Assembly: GCF_001482385.1 (NCBI RefSeq)
Contig: NZ_CP013611.1
Coordinates: 310,001-374,000 of the forward strand
DNA from: Pseudoalteromonas rubra
GTDB taxonomy: Bacteria > Pseudomonadota > Gammaproteobacteria > Enterobacterales > Alteromonadaceae
Reading direction: 5' to 3'
DNA: 64,000 nt
The position numbers were made by a program, and so were the translations under genes. The notes under the pieces are model-generated. The model searched no databases. It had not been told where the DNA came from and saw nothing but the letters and a program-made list of their open reading frames with translations. This document shows positions 47,319 through 56,399 of this stretch, piece after piece (within the stretch, counting starts at the first letter, position 1; each line of letters starts with the position of its first letter).

Positions 47319-48131
47319 ATGAAGAAAGAGTATTTAGCAAGAATGTTTGATATAGCGGGTGCGGAGAAAGTCGATATATTAACTTTAGAACACGCATTCA
47401 ATTTTGTTCACGGGGGCGAGTTCGATGTGGTCCTGATGCGAGTTGAAGCTCAGGAAAGTGTTGATTTTTGGTGGGAGAGGCAAAGTGAACTCGGTTTGAA
47501 CAGGCCTGAGTACTATACTGGTAGCAGGAACAAAGAGGCAACATCCAGCAAGTCACAGCGAGCCCTGGGTAGTGAGTGTAACGCAAGACCAAAGCGATAT
47601 TTTAATTCAGCGAAAGGTGTCAATTCTGGGCTCAGGCAAACACCTTACTATACTTTCTTTGAACGAGAGTTAAATGTCAGAATACTGGAGCGTGATCAGG
47701 ACCTGGAAATGCGTATCGCATCTCAGTGTGAGTACCCGCCGTCGACCGGGAAACATTTTAGCTTTACACCGCATGCAAATTCTATTTCTTATGCACATGC
47801 TGGTAATTGTTGGCCAGTAAAGGAAAACTGTTTGCAAACGGCCGCATTTCTTACTGTTGAAAATACAACAAATACAGCCGGGTTTAGGATCTGGGATTAT
47901 CTGCCTGAAAGCCGTGGAGAACTGGATGAATTTATTGCGATGCATGAAAAGGATGAAGGCAGAGCTCTGGCGTTTCTTCAGCAGTTCAAAAGCCTGGAAA
48001 TTAACCCTCAAGAAGGGGATTTATGTATTTTCAACTGTCGTAAAATGCACGGTATACCAAGCGCTAATACATTGAGAAAGACTATTGGTTCATTCTTCAT
48101 TAAAGAAGACGGCTGGCGCATATTTAACTGA
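47319..48131 (+). CDS. Unknown protein, possible 2-oxoglutarate/Fe(II) dioxygenase-like fold
   Basis: The start has GAGGGA directly upstream; 270 residues, no signal peptide or membrane segment. The C-terminal half reads like a prolyl-4-hydroxylase-type jelly roll: PHANSISYAH (His152, Asn154, His160), LTVENTTNTAGFRIWDYLPE, EINPQEGDLCIFNC, then His244 (MHGIPSANTLRKTIGSFFI) with Arg253 where the 2-oxoglutarate clamp would lie. The usual H-x-D is H-x-N here, so activity is uncertain. It may belong to the metabolite locus to the right because both carry the same palindrome. The family call is tentative. Confidence 0.45.
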   Translation: MKKEYLARMFDIAGAEKVDILTLEHAFNFVHGGEFDVVLMRVEAQESVDFWWERQSELGLNRPEYYTGSRNKEATSSKSQRALGSECNARPKRYFNSAKGVNSGLRQTPYYTFFERELNVRILERDQDLEMRIASQCEYPPSTGKHFSFTPHANSISYAHAGNCWPVKENCLQTAAFLTVENTTNTAGFRIWDYLPESRGELDEFIAMHEKDEGRALAFLQQFKSLEINPQEGDLCIFNCRKMHGIPSANTLRKTIGSFFIKEDGWRIFN

Positions 48132-49007
48132 GCTGGCTTTGAAAAAAGCTAAGTCAGAAGAGAGCCCTGAAAATGGGCTTCGCAGCGTTTTCGATGTAAG
48201 TAACGAGCAAGGCGAGGTTGTTAAAAAACTCAAAATAAACCCTGGTATTTAGTCTTTATATGGTGGATTAATCTGACCAAAATAGCAGGCAGGCTTTGGC
48301 CTTCAAAACTGCCTAGCTTTTAAAGCTTCGCATGGAGAAAAAAGATGATTAAACCAAGCTGTAGGTTTCGGATGCAAAAATAGGCAATACACCAGCGCTA
48401 ACAGGGCACCATGACCTTGAAGAGGTTAACCGTTTTTGGTAAAAAATATCGGTGTCATAGAGTATAGCTAGCCTATCCGGTTTCAGGCGGAAGTATATTC
48501 AATATTAGTAGAGTATGTTTTGTTTGTGTCCTAAGACACTTAACTGGCATGAGCTGCGCTATATGTAAGTTAACATGGCAGACTGTGCCATCACCAGAGC
48601 GTAATTTCCCTTATACTACCTCTAGGCTCAATGTTGTTCGCCTTCTGTTAAAGGTGTTTTGGTTGGCGTGTGATACTAACACCTAATCGGTTTCATCCAT
48701 TTATACTTTTGTTACATGAAAAAGTAACAACTATCTATTTATTGATCTAGCGCAAAAAGCGCTCATTTCAAGTGGTATACAGTATTGGCGTGAAATAAAT
48801 GCAACATTATAGGTATGAGACGGTAGAGATAGCCAAAGCTATATGCAAAAGAAAAGAATAAGCCAAACGCTGCACTGGTAAAATGCTAAATTATGACCTT
48901 GTTGGCCATCGAAACGGCACTGGTCTGAAGCACTATAAAGATCCACTAAACTACACACTTAATAGTCAAAGACTACGCGACTGGCTTTACCCACTAGTAG
49001 TATTGAG
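48132..49007. other. Gene-free region
   Basis: Nearly 900 bases with stops in all frames. A weak hairpin AGCCC-TGAAAAT-GGGCT is present near 48162. This looks like eroded accessory DNA; I cannot name any remnant. Confidence 0.5.
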
Positions 49008-49166
49008 TTAAGCATTTTCCATGGTAGGGTACTCCTCCTTCAGTTTCTTGAGAAATTGATTTTGCACTTCTTCAAGTTTTATATGTATGCCTTCCCTGGT
49101 GTTGGATGCGCCTTGTAAGTATCCACTTTTGAAGGCTAGCTTAACCAGTTCATCGTTTGTCCGCAT
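49008..49166 (-). CDS. Small hypothetical protein (52 residues)
   Basis: A short open frame on the minus strand from ATG 49166, with AGAGG about nine bases upstream. The product begins MRTNDELVKLAFKSGYLQGA, has a helix-rich, charged composition (ending KKLKEEYPTMENA) and no cysteine or Gly-Gly motif. The codons look gene-like in an otherwise stop-rich gap, which is the main support. Function unknown; it could be a small regulator of the locus to the right. Confidence 0.4.
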   Translation of the reverse strand: MRTNDELVKLAFKSGYLQGASNTREGIHIKLEEVQNQFLKKLKEEYPTMENA

Positions 49167-49595
49167 AGTCTATGCCTCTGTCAATTTGCTAGGGATCACA
49201 GGATAACGACACTGTAAATTACATAGAATACCTACCGTATGAAATACACATTGTGAAAGCAGGTATTACAAATAAGCCATAAAAAAGTAACATGGTATCC
49301 AGATACTTTAAAGTGATTTATGTTCAAAATATTTCTCTTTTTTGTTTCGTTGATGAATCATCTATTGGTGAGATACTAAGGGCTAGGGCTAAAGTATAAT
49401 GGTTTTATAGATGAAGTTTGGTTAGGGGGAAGATTTGGACTAAGCGCAGAGCGAATTAACCTCTGTGGATACCAGTATATAGCCAGATGAGATTGGGGTT
49501 TATGTGCAAAGCTAGGTCAGAAAGGCAATTTGGCGTTTAGATTTTATGAATGTGCTAAGCCACCTATTGTCGATGGCTTAGCATCAAGAAGGCGA
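49167..49595. other. Gap between the small ORF and the 4-TM gene
   Basis: About 430 AT-rich bases. Nothing supportable seen. Confidence 0.5.
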
Positions 49596-50015
49596 TTATT
49601 GCGCCGCGGGAATGGCTGATAAAGTGCGATTTGTCTTTACGATGCCCAGCAGGCCAAAAAACGACACTGGTACAAATAACCATGCCTGAGACAGAATCTC
49701 GAAAGGCAAATTAAACACCTGTGCCATAGCTATACCCAGCACAGCAATGCAGAGAGTAAAGACCAAGGTTCCTGCCGCAAACAGTCTGTTATGCGCGTTC
49801 AATGCACACGCCAGATAGGCAATGCTCATGAATACAAGCTGTAGGGTGGTAATATGCCAACAGTAATACATGCCGTACTTGACAGTATCGGATATGGCAC
49901 TGGATGCGAGCAGGGGGTCGGCAATATCTATTCCGCCCCATACACCATGCAAAAAGACAATTATTGTGCTGAGAATGGCCGCGATAAGATGGAAGGGGTT
50001 AATGTTTTTAGTCAT
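49596..50015 (-). CDS. Four-helix membrane protein of unknown function
   Basis: The 139-residue protein has four hydrophobic helices (about 8-26, 52-72, 78-101 and 108-127) with little loop sequence, including a His-containing first helix (IVFLHGVWGGIDIADP) and the motif WHITTLQLV. I do not recognise a named family. It lies 24 bases after the drug/metabolite exporter gene, last in a three-gene minus-strand unit, so it may assist export or be a membrane accessory protein. Confidence 0.6.
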   Translation of the reverse strand: MTKNINPFHLIAAILSTIIVFLHGVWGGIDIADPLLASSAISDTVKYGMYYCWHITTLQLVFMSIAYLACALNAHNRLFAAGTLVFTLCIAVLGIAMAQVFNLPFEILSQAWLFVPVSFFGLLGIVKTNRTLSAIPAAQ

Positions 50016-50039
50016 TTGTTGAGTTTCCTTTGATAGAGG

Positions 50040-50954
50040 TTATAGTTTGTTTGTGTCGTTTTCAGGTGTCGGGTTTGATGGCAATTGGTTAACCTGTTTA
50101 ACTGATGATGAACGCAGTCGTGCAGGAGCCAGAACCGATAAAATAATGAGTACGATCCCCACTGCTGCAACAGGGGAGGTGGGTTCAAAGAACAGCACAT
50201 ATCCAGTGATTGAAGCAAATACCAATCCGGTGTACTCAGCCGGGGCCAGCAAACTTGCGTCACACATTTGGTAAGCTTTAATAATCAGATATGTCATAAC
50301 CACATATAGCACACCTAAAGCGCCGCCATTGAAAACCAAATGTGCTGAAACGGGCGTACCTTCCCACAGACACAGGGGGATCATCAGAATAATGGTGTAT
50401 AAATTTGACCAGAATAAAGTTTCGAGAGGGTGTTCTTTGTGTGCAACGTACTTCATACAGGCATTATTAAGTGCCAATGCCAGGGCGGTGAGCAGTGCGA
50501 CGAAACCATATATGTTAATTTGTGATGGATTGGTGATAATTAAGATCCCAATAAACCCGGCGAGCGCAGACATCAGCTTTTGAAAGGTATATTGCTCTTT
50601 GATCACAAAGTGGCTCATTATTACCAGAAAGATCGGGGACAGATAAACGATAGCGGTTACCGTCAACAGCGGCAAATTGACGATTGCAATCATGAAGGTG
50701 ATGTTCCCGATAGCAATCAATACGCCTCTGAGCAGGTGTATACGTTTGTGTGCTGGTGGCTTCAATGCGCCAAACATTTTATATAAAAAAGGAATGACCA
50801 GCAGGCTTGAGGCCAGTTGACGATATAAGATGAGTTGGAAAAACGCGACTTCCGTTCCCATATACTTGATGATCACTGTGCCTAAAGTACTTAAAATTTG
50901 CACTGTTAACACTAAAGACAGCGCAAATAAGATGTGTGTATTCATCTTTATCAC
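50040..50954 (-). CDS. EamA (DMT superfamily) exporter
   Basis: This 304-residue protein has ten membrane helices in two EamA repeats: the first from LVLTVQILSTLGTVIIKYMG with FFQLILYRQLASSLL, the second from LLTALALALNNACMKYVAHK to SLLAPAEYTGLVFASITGYV. A second start (ATG 50945) is possible. It is placed between a methyltransferase gene and a 4-TM gene and opposite a PLP decarboxylase, so it is a good candidate for exporting the product or an intermediate of the biosynthetic locus. This role is inference from position. Confidence 0.82.
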   Translation of the reverse strand: MIKMNTHILFALSLVLTVQILSTLGTVIIKYMGTEVAFFQLILYRQLASSLLVIPFLYKMFGALKPPAHKRIHLLRGVLIAIGNITFMIAIVNLPLLTVTAIVYLSPIFLVIMSHFVIKEQYTFQKLMSALAGFIGILIITNPSQINIYGFVALLTALALALNNACMKYVAHKEHPLETLFWSNLYTIILMIPLCLWEGTPVSAHLVFNGGALGVLYVVMTYLIIKAYQMCDASLLAPAEYTGLVFASITGYVLFFEPTSPVAAVGIVLIILSVLAPARLRSSSVKQVNQLPSNPTPENDTNKL

Positions 50955-50999
50955 TTATTTTTTGTCACATTCACTATGTTGTGTCCAGTAGCCCGGAGA

Positions 51000-51018
51000 C
51001 GCCGGTTTCGGCCCGGCG
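51000..51018. other. GC-rich hairpin between methyltransferase and exporter genes
   Basis: CGCCGG-TTTCGGC-CCGGCG just after the methyltransferase stop, with no T run. It could modulate exporter expression within the unit. Confidence 0.35.
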
Positions 51019-51034
51019 GATTAGGGTCACACTA

Positions 51035-51838
51035 TCAGGTCAGTGTTGCGACGACCTCTACATAACAGGTTGAATTAAGCGTATGTGATTGACTCGCTTC
51101 AGCAATGAGTTGCGCGGGAATGGCATCTCGTTGGTCCTGAGTTATCCAGCCAAGTTCAACGGCCTGAGCAGGAAACTCAGCTTGTTGCCACAAAGAAACC
51201 ATTGACTGGTACATTCCTTCTTTTTGAGCAAGGGTTGTAGCCTGTGACATACTGATATTAAACTCTTTGACAGAAAAGCCATTTTGCTCAAGCAGGTGTG
51301 CGAGGGACCGTCCTAAATCCGGGTTGGCGTCATTGTGGAAAAAAGAGCGCCTAAATAAGCCCATCACTTCGGCCAAAGCACTATCTGATGGGTAGAAAAT
51401 ATTGGAACCAAAGTCCACTTCTCTGAAACTAATGTAGCCTCCTGGTTTTAATACCCGGCGGATCTCTGCCAATGCTGCTTCAACTTCTTTGAAGTGCATC
51501 AAAATAGTGTGCCCGTATACTGCATCAAAACTGTCATTTTCGTAGGGTAGTTCAAAAATGCTGGCTTGCTCGAATGAACAGTTAACTACTTTGTGCTGCA
51601 ATGCTGCTTCCGACGCAATGTCTAATTGAGAGCCTTCTTTGTCAATACCAATAATGTGGCAATCAGGTAATGCCTGAGCCAGTCCAATCGTAATTGAGCC
51701 GGGACCACAGCCTACGTCCAGAATGTGCATATTTGGTTTTGCATAGTTTAAAAATAATTTTGCATTATCCTGTGCGGTACGGGTTTTCATGATGTTCACC
51801 GCCGCATCATTGTAACCGAATGGATAGATTTTACCCAC
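51035..51838 (-). CDS. Class I SAM-dependent methyltransferase
   Basis: The start is set at GTG 51838 because AGGAGA lies seven bases upstream and homology begins there; the open frame's extra 35 upstream residues look non-coding. The 267-residue product has motif I LDVGCGPGSITIGLA, the acidic loop IIGIDKEG, motif II SFDAVYGHTILMHF and motif III RVLKPGGYISFREVDF. This is the UbiE/type-11 methyltransferase group that modifies small molecules. It is first in the minus-strand unit with the exporter, and divergent from the decarboxylase, so it probably tailors the metabolite or detoxifies it. Substrate unknown. Confidence 0.85.
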   Translation of the reverse strand: MGKIYPFGYNDAAVNIMKTRTAQDNAKLFLNYAKPNMHILDVGCGPGSITIGLAQALPDCHIIGIDKEGSQLDIASEAALQHKVVNCSFEQASIFELPYENDSFDAVYGHTILMHFKEVEAALAEIRRVLKPGGYISFREVDFGSNIFYPSDSALAEVMGLFRRSFFHNDANPDLGRSLAHLLEQNGFSVKEFNISMSQATTLAQKEGMYQSMVSLWQQAEFPAQAVELGWITQDQRDAIPAQLIAEASQSHTLNSTCYVEVVATLT

Positions 51839-52275
51839 GTCTATTCTCCTTAAAGTACAGTGTACAAAAAGCGCTATCACTAAGCATTCAAGGCTGCCTG
51901 GGCCCAAGCAAGGAGGCTGCTTAGCAGCACACTTGTTATACATGTTAAAATAAATGGAATGAGCATTTACCCTATCGTAAAAAATAATTTGTGTACATGC
52001 TTTACATTATGAATTATTTGATGTCATAGTAATCACAGTTTAAGGGACAGTCGAAATCGCTCCCTTCTACCACCAATATCATATTTCATAATCAGGATGC
52101 CCGGCATCCTCGCGGCATCATTTTGCATGGATTTATGATTGTGCTCGTTTATGGTGGTACATAAAACGTAACAATACACCTTGTGCTGTTTATCAAAGCG
52201 CTTTCATGTTGCATGATGATTACTTCGTCAGCAAGTGTACACATTTGAAACTGATGAGATTAAAAGGATCCTAAA
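51839..52275. other. Divergent promoter region, methyltransferase / PLP decarboxylase
   Basis: About 440 AT-rich bases between divergent starts. No copy of the 47171/53822 palindrome was found in it. No gene. Confidence 0.55.
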
Positions 52276-53766
52276 TTGTCTGACTCACATAGTAAGGCCG
52301 CTGCTTCAGTGTTGCCATCCATTAACAGCGACGCTGTAAGCGAGCAGGACATTGACCTGATCATGTCTACAATGAAAGAACTGGTCATGGCTGAACACGC
52401 TGCGCTCAGCGAACCGCAGGACTACCTGTCTATCAGCCACCAGGTCGCTGAGTTATGTGATTCAGAAGACTCAATTTGTTCACAGGGTGTAGGGGTTGAG
52501 CGCGCTTTGGCGGCATTTGCTAGCTTGCTCTCTCAACAGGGAATACCAACGAATCACAAGGATTATCTTGCATACGTTGGTAGCGCGCCGACGCCAGCAG
52601 CTGCATTGATGGATGGCTTACTCTCATCAACTGGTATGATTGGTTCAGCGTGGTTAGGTGGCGCCGGGTTAATATGGGCAGAAAACCAAGCTTTGGATTG
52701 GCTCTGCCAGCTTATTGGCTTTGAAGAAAAAGCCGGTGGTAGCTTTGTATCTGGCGGTACGGCTGGTAATTTATCCGCGCTAATTGCGGCGCGAAGTGCT
52801 GCAAGGTCCAAGCGTTCCGGCTCAAAATTACAGGGTAACAATGAAGTCTTAGTGATCTGTGATACGGCTCATGCCTCAATCGTCAACTGTGCTTATGTGC
52901 TCAATATAGAAGTGATCCAAGTGGCTGCTGATGCCGAGGGTAAATTCAACGCGGCAGCGGCACAGCGTACCATTGAAGATCTCGTCCAGCAAGGTAGGGG
53001 TGATGATATAGTTGCGCTGGTCGCTTCTGCTGGCGCAACAAACACAGGTCAAATTGACGATTTGATTGGCCTGGGTGGATTGGCCAATGACCTGAATATT
53101 TGGTTCCATGTAGATGCAGCATATGGTGGGGCATTTTTGTGTATTCCTGAGTTAAAAAAGAAGTTTTCCGGGATAGAGCTAGCAGATTCAGTCATCATTG
53201 ATCCACATAAGGGCTTGTTTGTGCCTTATGATTGCTGTGCATTACTGTATCGTGACCCTACACATGTGCCAGCAGCTTTTGAGCAAAGTGCTGCTTATTT
53301 GGATCAGATCAATGCAACTGCTGAATGGAACCCAATGCACTATGCGCTGCACTTATCACGCCGGGCCAGAGGTGTCCCTTTGTGGTTTTCTCTGAGTGTG
53401 TATGGTACAGAGGCGTATGCAAATACGTTGAACAAGCTACTTGATTTGACGCATCAAATTCGTGAACAAGTCCAGGCCACAAAAACACTGGAACTGATAG
53501 AACATACGGATCTGACCGTTGTACTAATCAGCTGCAACGATTGGCAACAGAATGATTATGAACATTGGAGTAACGCTTTGTTGTCTAAAGGCTTAGGTTT
53601 TGTGGTACCGACCCAGTATCAGGGGAAATCCGTGTTACGTTTGTGTGTGATGAATCAGCGCTTATCAATGGAAAAAATATCGTCCTTGCTGGCCGATATG
53701 GTGGCTTACAAAGCAGGAAAACAAGAGAACAAGCACACTTCAGACCTAAGTCGAATAGAGTGCTAG
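52276..53766 (+). CDS. PLP-dependent group II amino-acid decarboxylase
   Basis: The 496-residue protein starts at TTG 52276 with AAAGGA eight bases upstream. The fold is that of aromatic-amino-acid / glutamate / diaminobutyrate decarboxylases: FVSGGTAGNLSALIAARSAA, WFHVDAAYGGAFL (Asp280, which contacts the PLP ring nitrogen) and the cofactor lysine in DPHKGLFVPYD (Lys312). The substrate could be an aromatic, acidic or diamino acid, or an unusual intermediate such as a hydrazino amino acid; sequence alone does not tell. It opens the plus-strand side of the metabolite locus and is followed by the palindrome at 53822. Confidence 0.88.
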   Translation: MSDSHSKAAASVLPSINSDAVSEQDIDLIMSTMKELVMAEHAALSEPQDYLSISHQVAELCDSEDSICSQGVGVERALAAFASLLSQQGIPTNHKDYLAYVGSAPTPAAALMDGLLSSTGMIGSAWLGGAGLIWAENQALDWLCQLIGFEEKAGGSFVSGGTAGNLSALIAARSAARSKRSGSKLQGNNEVLVICDTAHASIVNCAYVLNIEVIQVAADAEGKFNAAAAQRTIEDLVQQGRGDDIVALVASAGATNTGQIDDLIGLGGLANDLNIWFHVDAAYGGAFLCIPELKKKFSGIELADSVIIDPHKGLFVPYDCCALLYRDPTHVPAAFEQSAAYLDQINATAEWNPMHYALHLSRRARGVPLWFSLSVYGTEAYANTLNKLLDLTHQIREQVQATKTLELIEHTDLTVVLISCNDWQQNDYEHWSNALLSKGLGFVVPTQYQGKSVLRLCVMNQRLSMEKISSLLADMVAYKAGKQENKHTSDLSRIEC

Positions 53767-53821
53767 TGCGACAAGTGTTAATCTTTTAGTATGGTTTCAG
53801 GTTTAAAATACGTGCGTTTTT

Positions 53822-53845
53822 GCAGATCTCACGCGTGAGATTTGC
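53822..53845. promoter_or_regulatory. Palindrome upstream of the RhaM-like pair (site B)
   Basis: GCAGATCTCACG / CGTGAGATTTGC, 24 bases with one mismatch. Its core is shared with site A at 47171-47216. It lies about 230 bases before the first RhaM-like gene and 55 after the decarboxylase stop. A shared operator for a regulator outside the window is the simplest reading. Confidence 0.55.
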
Positions 53846-54075
53846 CTTGAGTGTATCCTCATTCTATCGATAAAAATGTACAGGCAATTGAGCGTTTATC
53901 TGAGGCGCACCTATTAGAAAAGATTTCATCGTTCTCTACATTGAAATGAAAACGGGTTCATTGCGTGAACCAGACATATAAAAATTTAAATTCAGCTGTA
54001 CGTATCACATTTTAGGCTTCTCTGTGAGGTGAACGTACGTTTAAATTATGACTAAAGATGAATAGTGAGGTTGGT

Positions 54076-54447
54076 TTGAAAACTTATGGCTTTACGATCA
54101 AGCTTCGTAATGAAGCTGCGAAAGAGCGCTACTTCCAGTATCACAAGTCCGTGTGGCCAGAAGTACACGATGCGCTTGATGATATAGGTGTTCGCTCGGT
54201 ACAAATTTTCTTTATGGATGAGCTGACGTTATTCATGCATATGGAAACAGAAAATGACTTTGTGCCATATGACAGTTTTGCCGCGGCGATGGGGTTGCAC
54301 CCCAGAGTTCAGGGTTGGGACGATATCATGCACATGGAATTGTTAGAGAGATGGCCAGAAAACGACAGCAAAACCGAATGGGCCGTAATGAACAAGATTT
54401 ATCACTACGACACAAGAGACGTAGAAATAGAAGGAGTTGACCGATGA
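54076..54447 (+). CDS. RhaM-like (L-rhamnose mutarotase family) protein 1
   Basis: I set the start at TTG 54076: GAGG lies five bases upstream and this aligns the N-terminus (KTYGFTIKLR) with that of the next gene (KSYGFSINFK). ATG 54058 is the alternative. The 123-residue product is of the dimeric alpha/beta-barrel RhaM family, with the YHKSVWPEVHDAL box (catalytic His and Trp-Pro-Glu of the mutarotase), the strand FMHMETENDF and the C-terminal NKIYHYD. True RhaM enzymes have about 104 residues and work on rhamnose; no rhamnose catabolic gene is nearby. Its stop overlaps the start of the second copy by four bases. Confidence 0.78.
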   Translation: MKTYGFTIKLRNEAAKERYFQYHKSVWPEVHDALDDIGVRSVQIFFMDELTLFMHMETENDFVPYDSFAAAMGLHPRVQGWDDIMHMELLERWPENDSKTEWAVMNKIYHYDTRDVEIEGVDR

Positions 54448-54803
54448 AATCTTATGGATTCAGCATTAATTTCAAAGACGATGCCAGTCGTGAACACTAC
54501 GAAGCGCTTCATCGAGATGTTTGGCCTGAGGTGAAGGATGCCTTTGAGAAAATGGGCATTAAATCGATGCAGCTTTTTCATATGCCGCCTTTAAAATTGT
54601 TTATGTATATCGAAGCCGATGAGCGATTGGTTATTGAGCGCGACTTTAAACAGTATGTGAATATCGGCCCTAAAGTTAAAGAGTGGGATGAGTTGTGTGG
54701 AGGTTTATTAAAGCGCCTGGAGAATAACCAGGGGGTCACAGATTGGCTACCCATGGAAAAAATCTATGCGTATGACAGGCGTGATCATCGCGTCGAATTT
54801 TAA
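54444..54803 (+). CDS. RhaM-like (L-rhamnose mutarotase family) protein 2
   Basis: This 119-residue paralogue of the preceding gene has LHRDVWPEVKDAFEKMGIKS and the C-terminal MEKIYAYDRRDHRVEF. The ATGA overlap with copy 1 implies coupled translation, which fits a heterodimeric barrel. Because the family is a ferredoxin-like dimer with a central pocket, two different subunits could shape a new pocket for a non-sugar ligand. Role in the locus unknown; it precedes the N-hydroxylase by 255 bases. Confidence 0.78.
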   Translation: MKSYGFSINFKDDASREHYEALHRDVWPEVKDAFEKMGIKSMQLFHMPPLKLFMYIEADERLVIERDFKQYVNIGPKVKEWDELCGGLLKRLENNQGVTDWLPMEKIYAYDRRDHRVEF

Positions 54804-55058
54804 CTTTATGCTACTTAGATACATAGTCAATGCATAAGTGAGTAAGTCTGGTGCATATATCCTTTTACTGCACCTAAAGTGTAACGTGTTAACTTTAAAT
54901 TTACCTTTTGGCATTGACTAGGTATTAGGTATTAATTCGAGTGGGTAAAGCTGACAGATGTGTTTATGAAGCCGCATTGAGTCACTCAGGGTGAACTTAG
55001 AGCATGTGTTACTTTGCCTGAATTTCAATCAAATACAGCCGTTAGGATGTAGAATATT

Positions 55059-56399
55059 ATGCAAATACTGGACGTGGTTGGCGTAGGTTTTGGCCCTTCA
55101 AACCTGGCCTTAGCGATTGCTATTGAAGAGTATAACCAAAGTGCCAATACACCTTTGTCGATGAGTTTTATTGAACGCTCAGCAGAGTTCATTTGGCACA
55201 AGGATATGTTGATTAAAGACGCCACGATACAGGTGTCATTTATAAAGGACTTAGTAACGCTGCGTAACCCTGCCAGTGAGTATAGTTTCTTAAGTTATCT
55301 GAAAGCACAGGGTAGATTGCTGAAGTTCTCAAATCTGAAAACGTTTAACCCAACTCGTATGGAGTTTTGTAAGTATTTTAGATGGGCCGCCGACAAACTA
55401 CCTGGTGTTGTGCAGTATTCAAAACGTGTGATAGATGTGCAGCCTGTTGGCACTGAGTCAGTGAATCTATGGCAGGTATTTTATCAACATGTGGAAAGCG
55501 GTGAGATAGAGTCAGTGTTTTGTCGAAATCTGGTTATTGCGACAGGTGGAACTCCTAAATTTCCGGAGAATATCCAACCTTTTCCAGGTAAAATTTGGCA
55601 CAGTTCCGGGTTTTTATCGAATATTGCGCAGTTTGAACACACAGGTACTCCATCATTTTGCGTTGCTGGTGGAGGCCAGAGTGGAGCGGAGATCGTCGAG
55701 TACCTGCATGCCAACTTCCCGCAGGCAACCGTGCATTCCGTCTTTGGTGGGTTTGGCTACAAACCGGCCGATGAAAGCAGCTTTGTGAATGAGATTTTTG
55801 ATCCAGACGCAGTGGATGTGTTTTATAACGTCGCAGCTAAACGCCGGGATGCACTGCTTGCGGAGTTGAGCCAGACTAACTATAACGTCGTAGATATTGA
55901 GTTAATTGATAAGCTTTATCATATTCATTATCAGGAAGAGGTCGAGGGCGTGCCACGTTTACATTTTCGTCGTATGACTCGTGTCGAAGACGCCAAAGTC
56001 ACATCGAATAAAGTCAGGGTGACACTAAGAGATATCCACAATGACAAGGCCGTAACAGAGCACTTTGATGCGTTGATTATGGCAACAGGGTATGAGAGAG
56101 CGTCTCCCCACCCTTTGCTTGATTCATTGTATGGCTTGATTGAGTTTGAGCAAAACAAGCCGATTATCTCTCGGTACTTTTGTGTCAAAACGCAAGCGCA
56201 TGTTAATGCCAGGATTATATTGCAAGGGTTCAGTGAAAATGCACATGGGCTTACTGATACCTTACTATCGACTCTGTCTGTTCGCAGCGAAGAGATCTTG
56301 CAAAATATTCTTGATGTTCCCGTCAATAATGAAAGTGTAACTAAGCCCGCGGCGACGCAGGATAGCGCGGTTAAGGAGCGTAATTATGAATTCATTTGA
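55059..56399 (+). CDS. Flavin-dependent L-lysine/L-ornithine N-monooxygenase
   Basis: The 446-residue protein is of the IucD/PvdA/SidA family: FAD-binding VGVGFGPSNLALAIA (residues 7-21), FIWHKDM and ATIQVSFIKDLVTLRNP substrate/FAD loop, NADPH-binding AGGGQSGAE (about 203-211), and C-terminal IMATGYERASPHPLL. Such enzymes hydroxylate the side-chain amine of lysine (N6) or ornithine (N5). Here there is no siderophore synthetase; instead a DAO-type oxidase follows (14-base overlap) and a cupin/MetRS fusion ends the block, so the product N6-hydroxylysine is more likely used for N-N bond formation. AGGA lies 11 bases before the ATG. Confidence 0.9.
   Translation: MQILDVVGVGFGPSNLALAIAIEEYNQSANTPLSMSFIERSAEFIWHKDMLIKDATIQVSFIKDLVTLRNPASEYSFLSYLKAQGRLLKFSNLKTFNPTRMEFCKYFRWAADKLPGVVQYSKRVIDVQPVGTESVNLWQVFYQHVESGEIESVFCRNLVIATGGTPKFPENIQPFPGKIWHSSGFLSNIAQFEHTGTPSFCVAGGGQSGAEIVEYLHANFPQATVHSVFGGFGYKPADESSFVNEIFDPDAVDVFYNVAAKRRDALLAELSQTNYNVVDIELIDKLYHIHYQEEVEGVPRLHFRRMTRVEDAKVTSNKVRVTLRDIHNDKAVTEHFDALIMATGYERASPHPLLDSLYGLIEFEQNKPIISRYFCVKTQAHVNARIILQGFSENAHGLTDTLLSTLSVRSEEILQNILDVPVNNESVTKPAATQDSAVKERNYEFI

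Noticed and set aside
55059..56399. Hydroxamate siderophore cluster
   Set aside because: No IucA/IucC-type or NRPS synthetase, acetyltransferase or siderophore receptor is adjacent, and a cupin/MetRS fusion is present instead.
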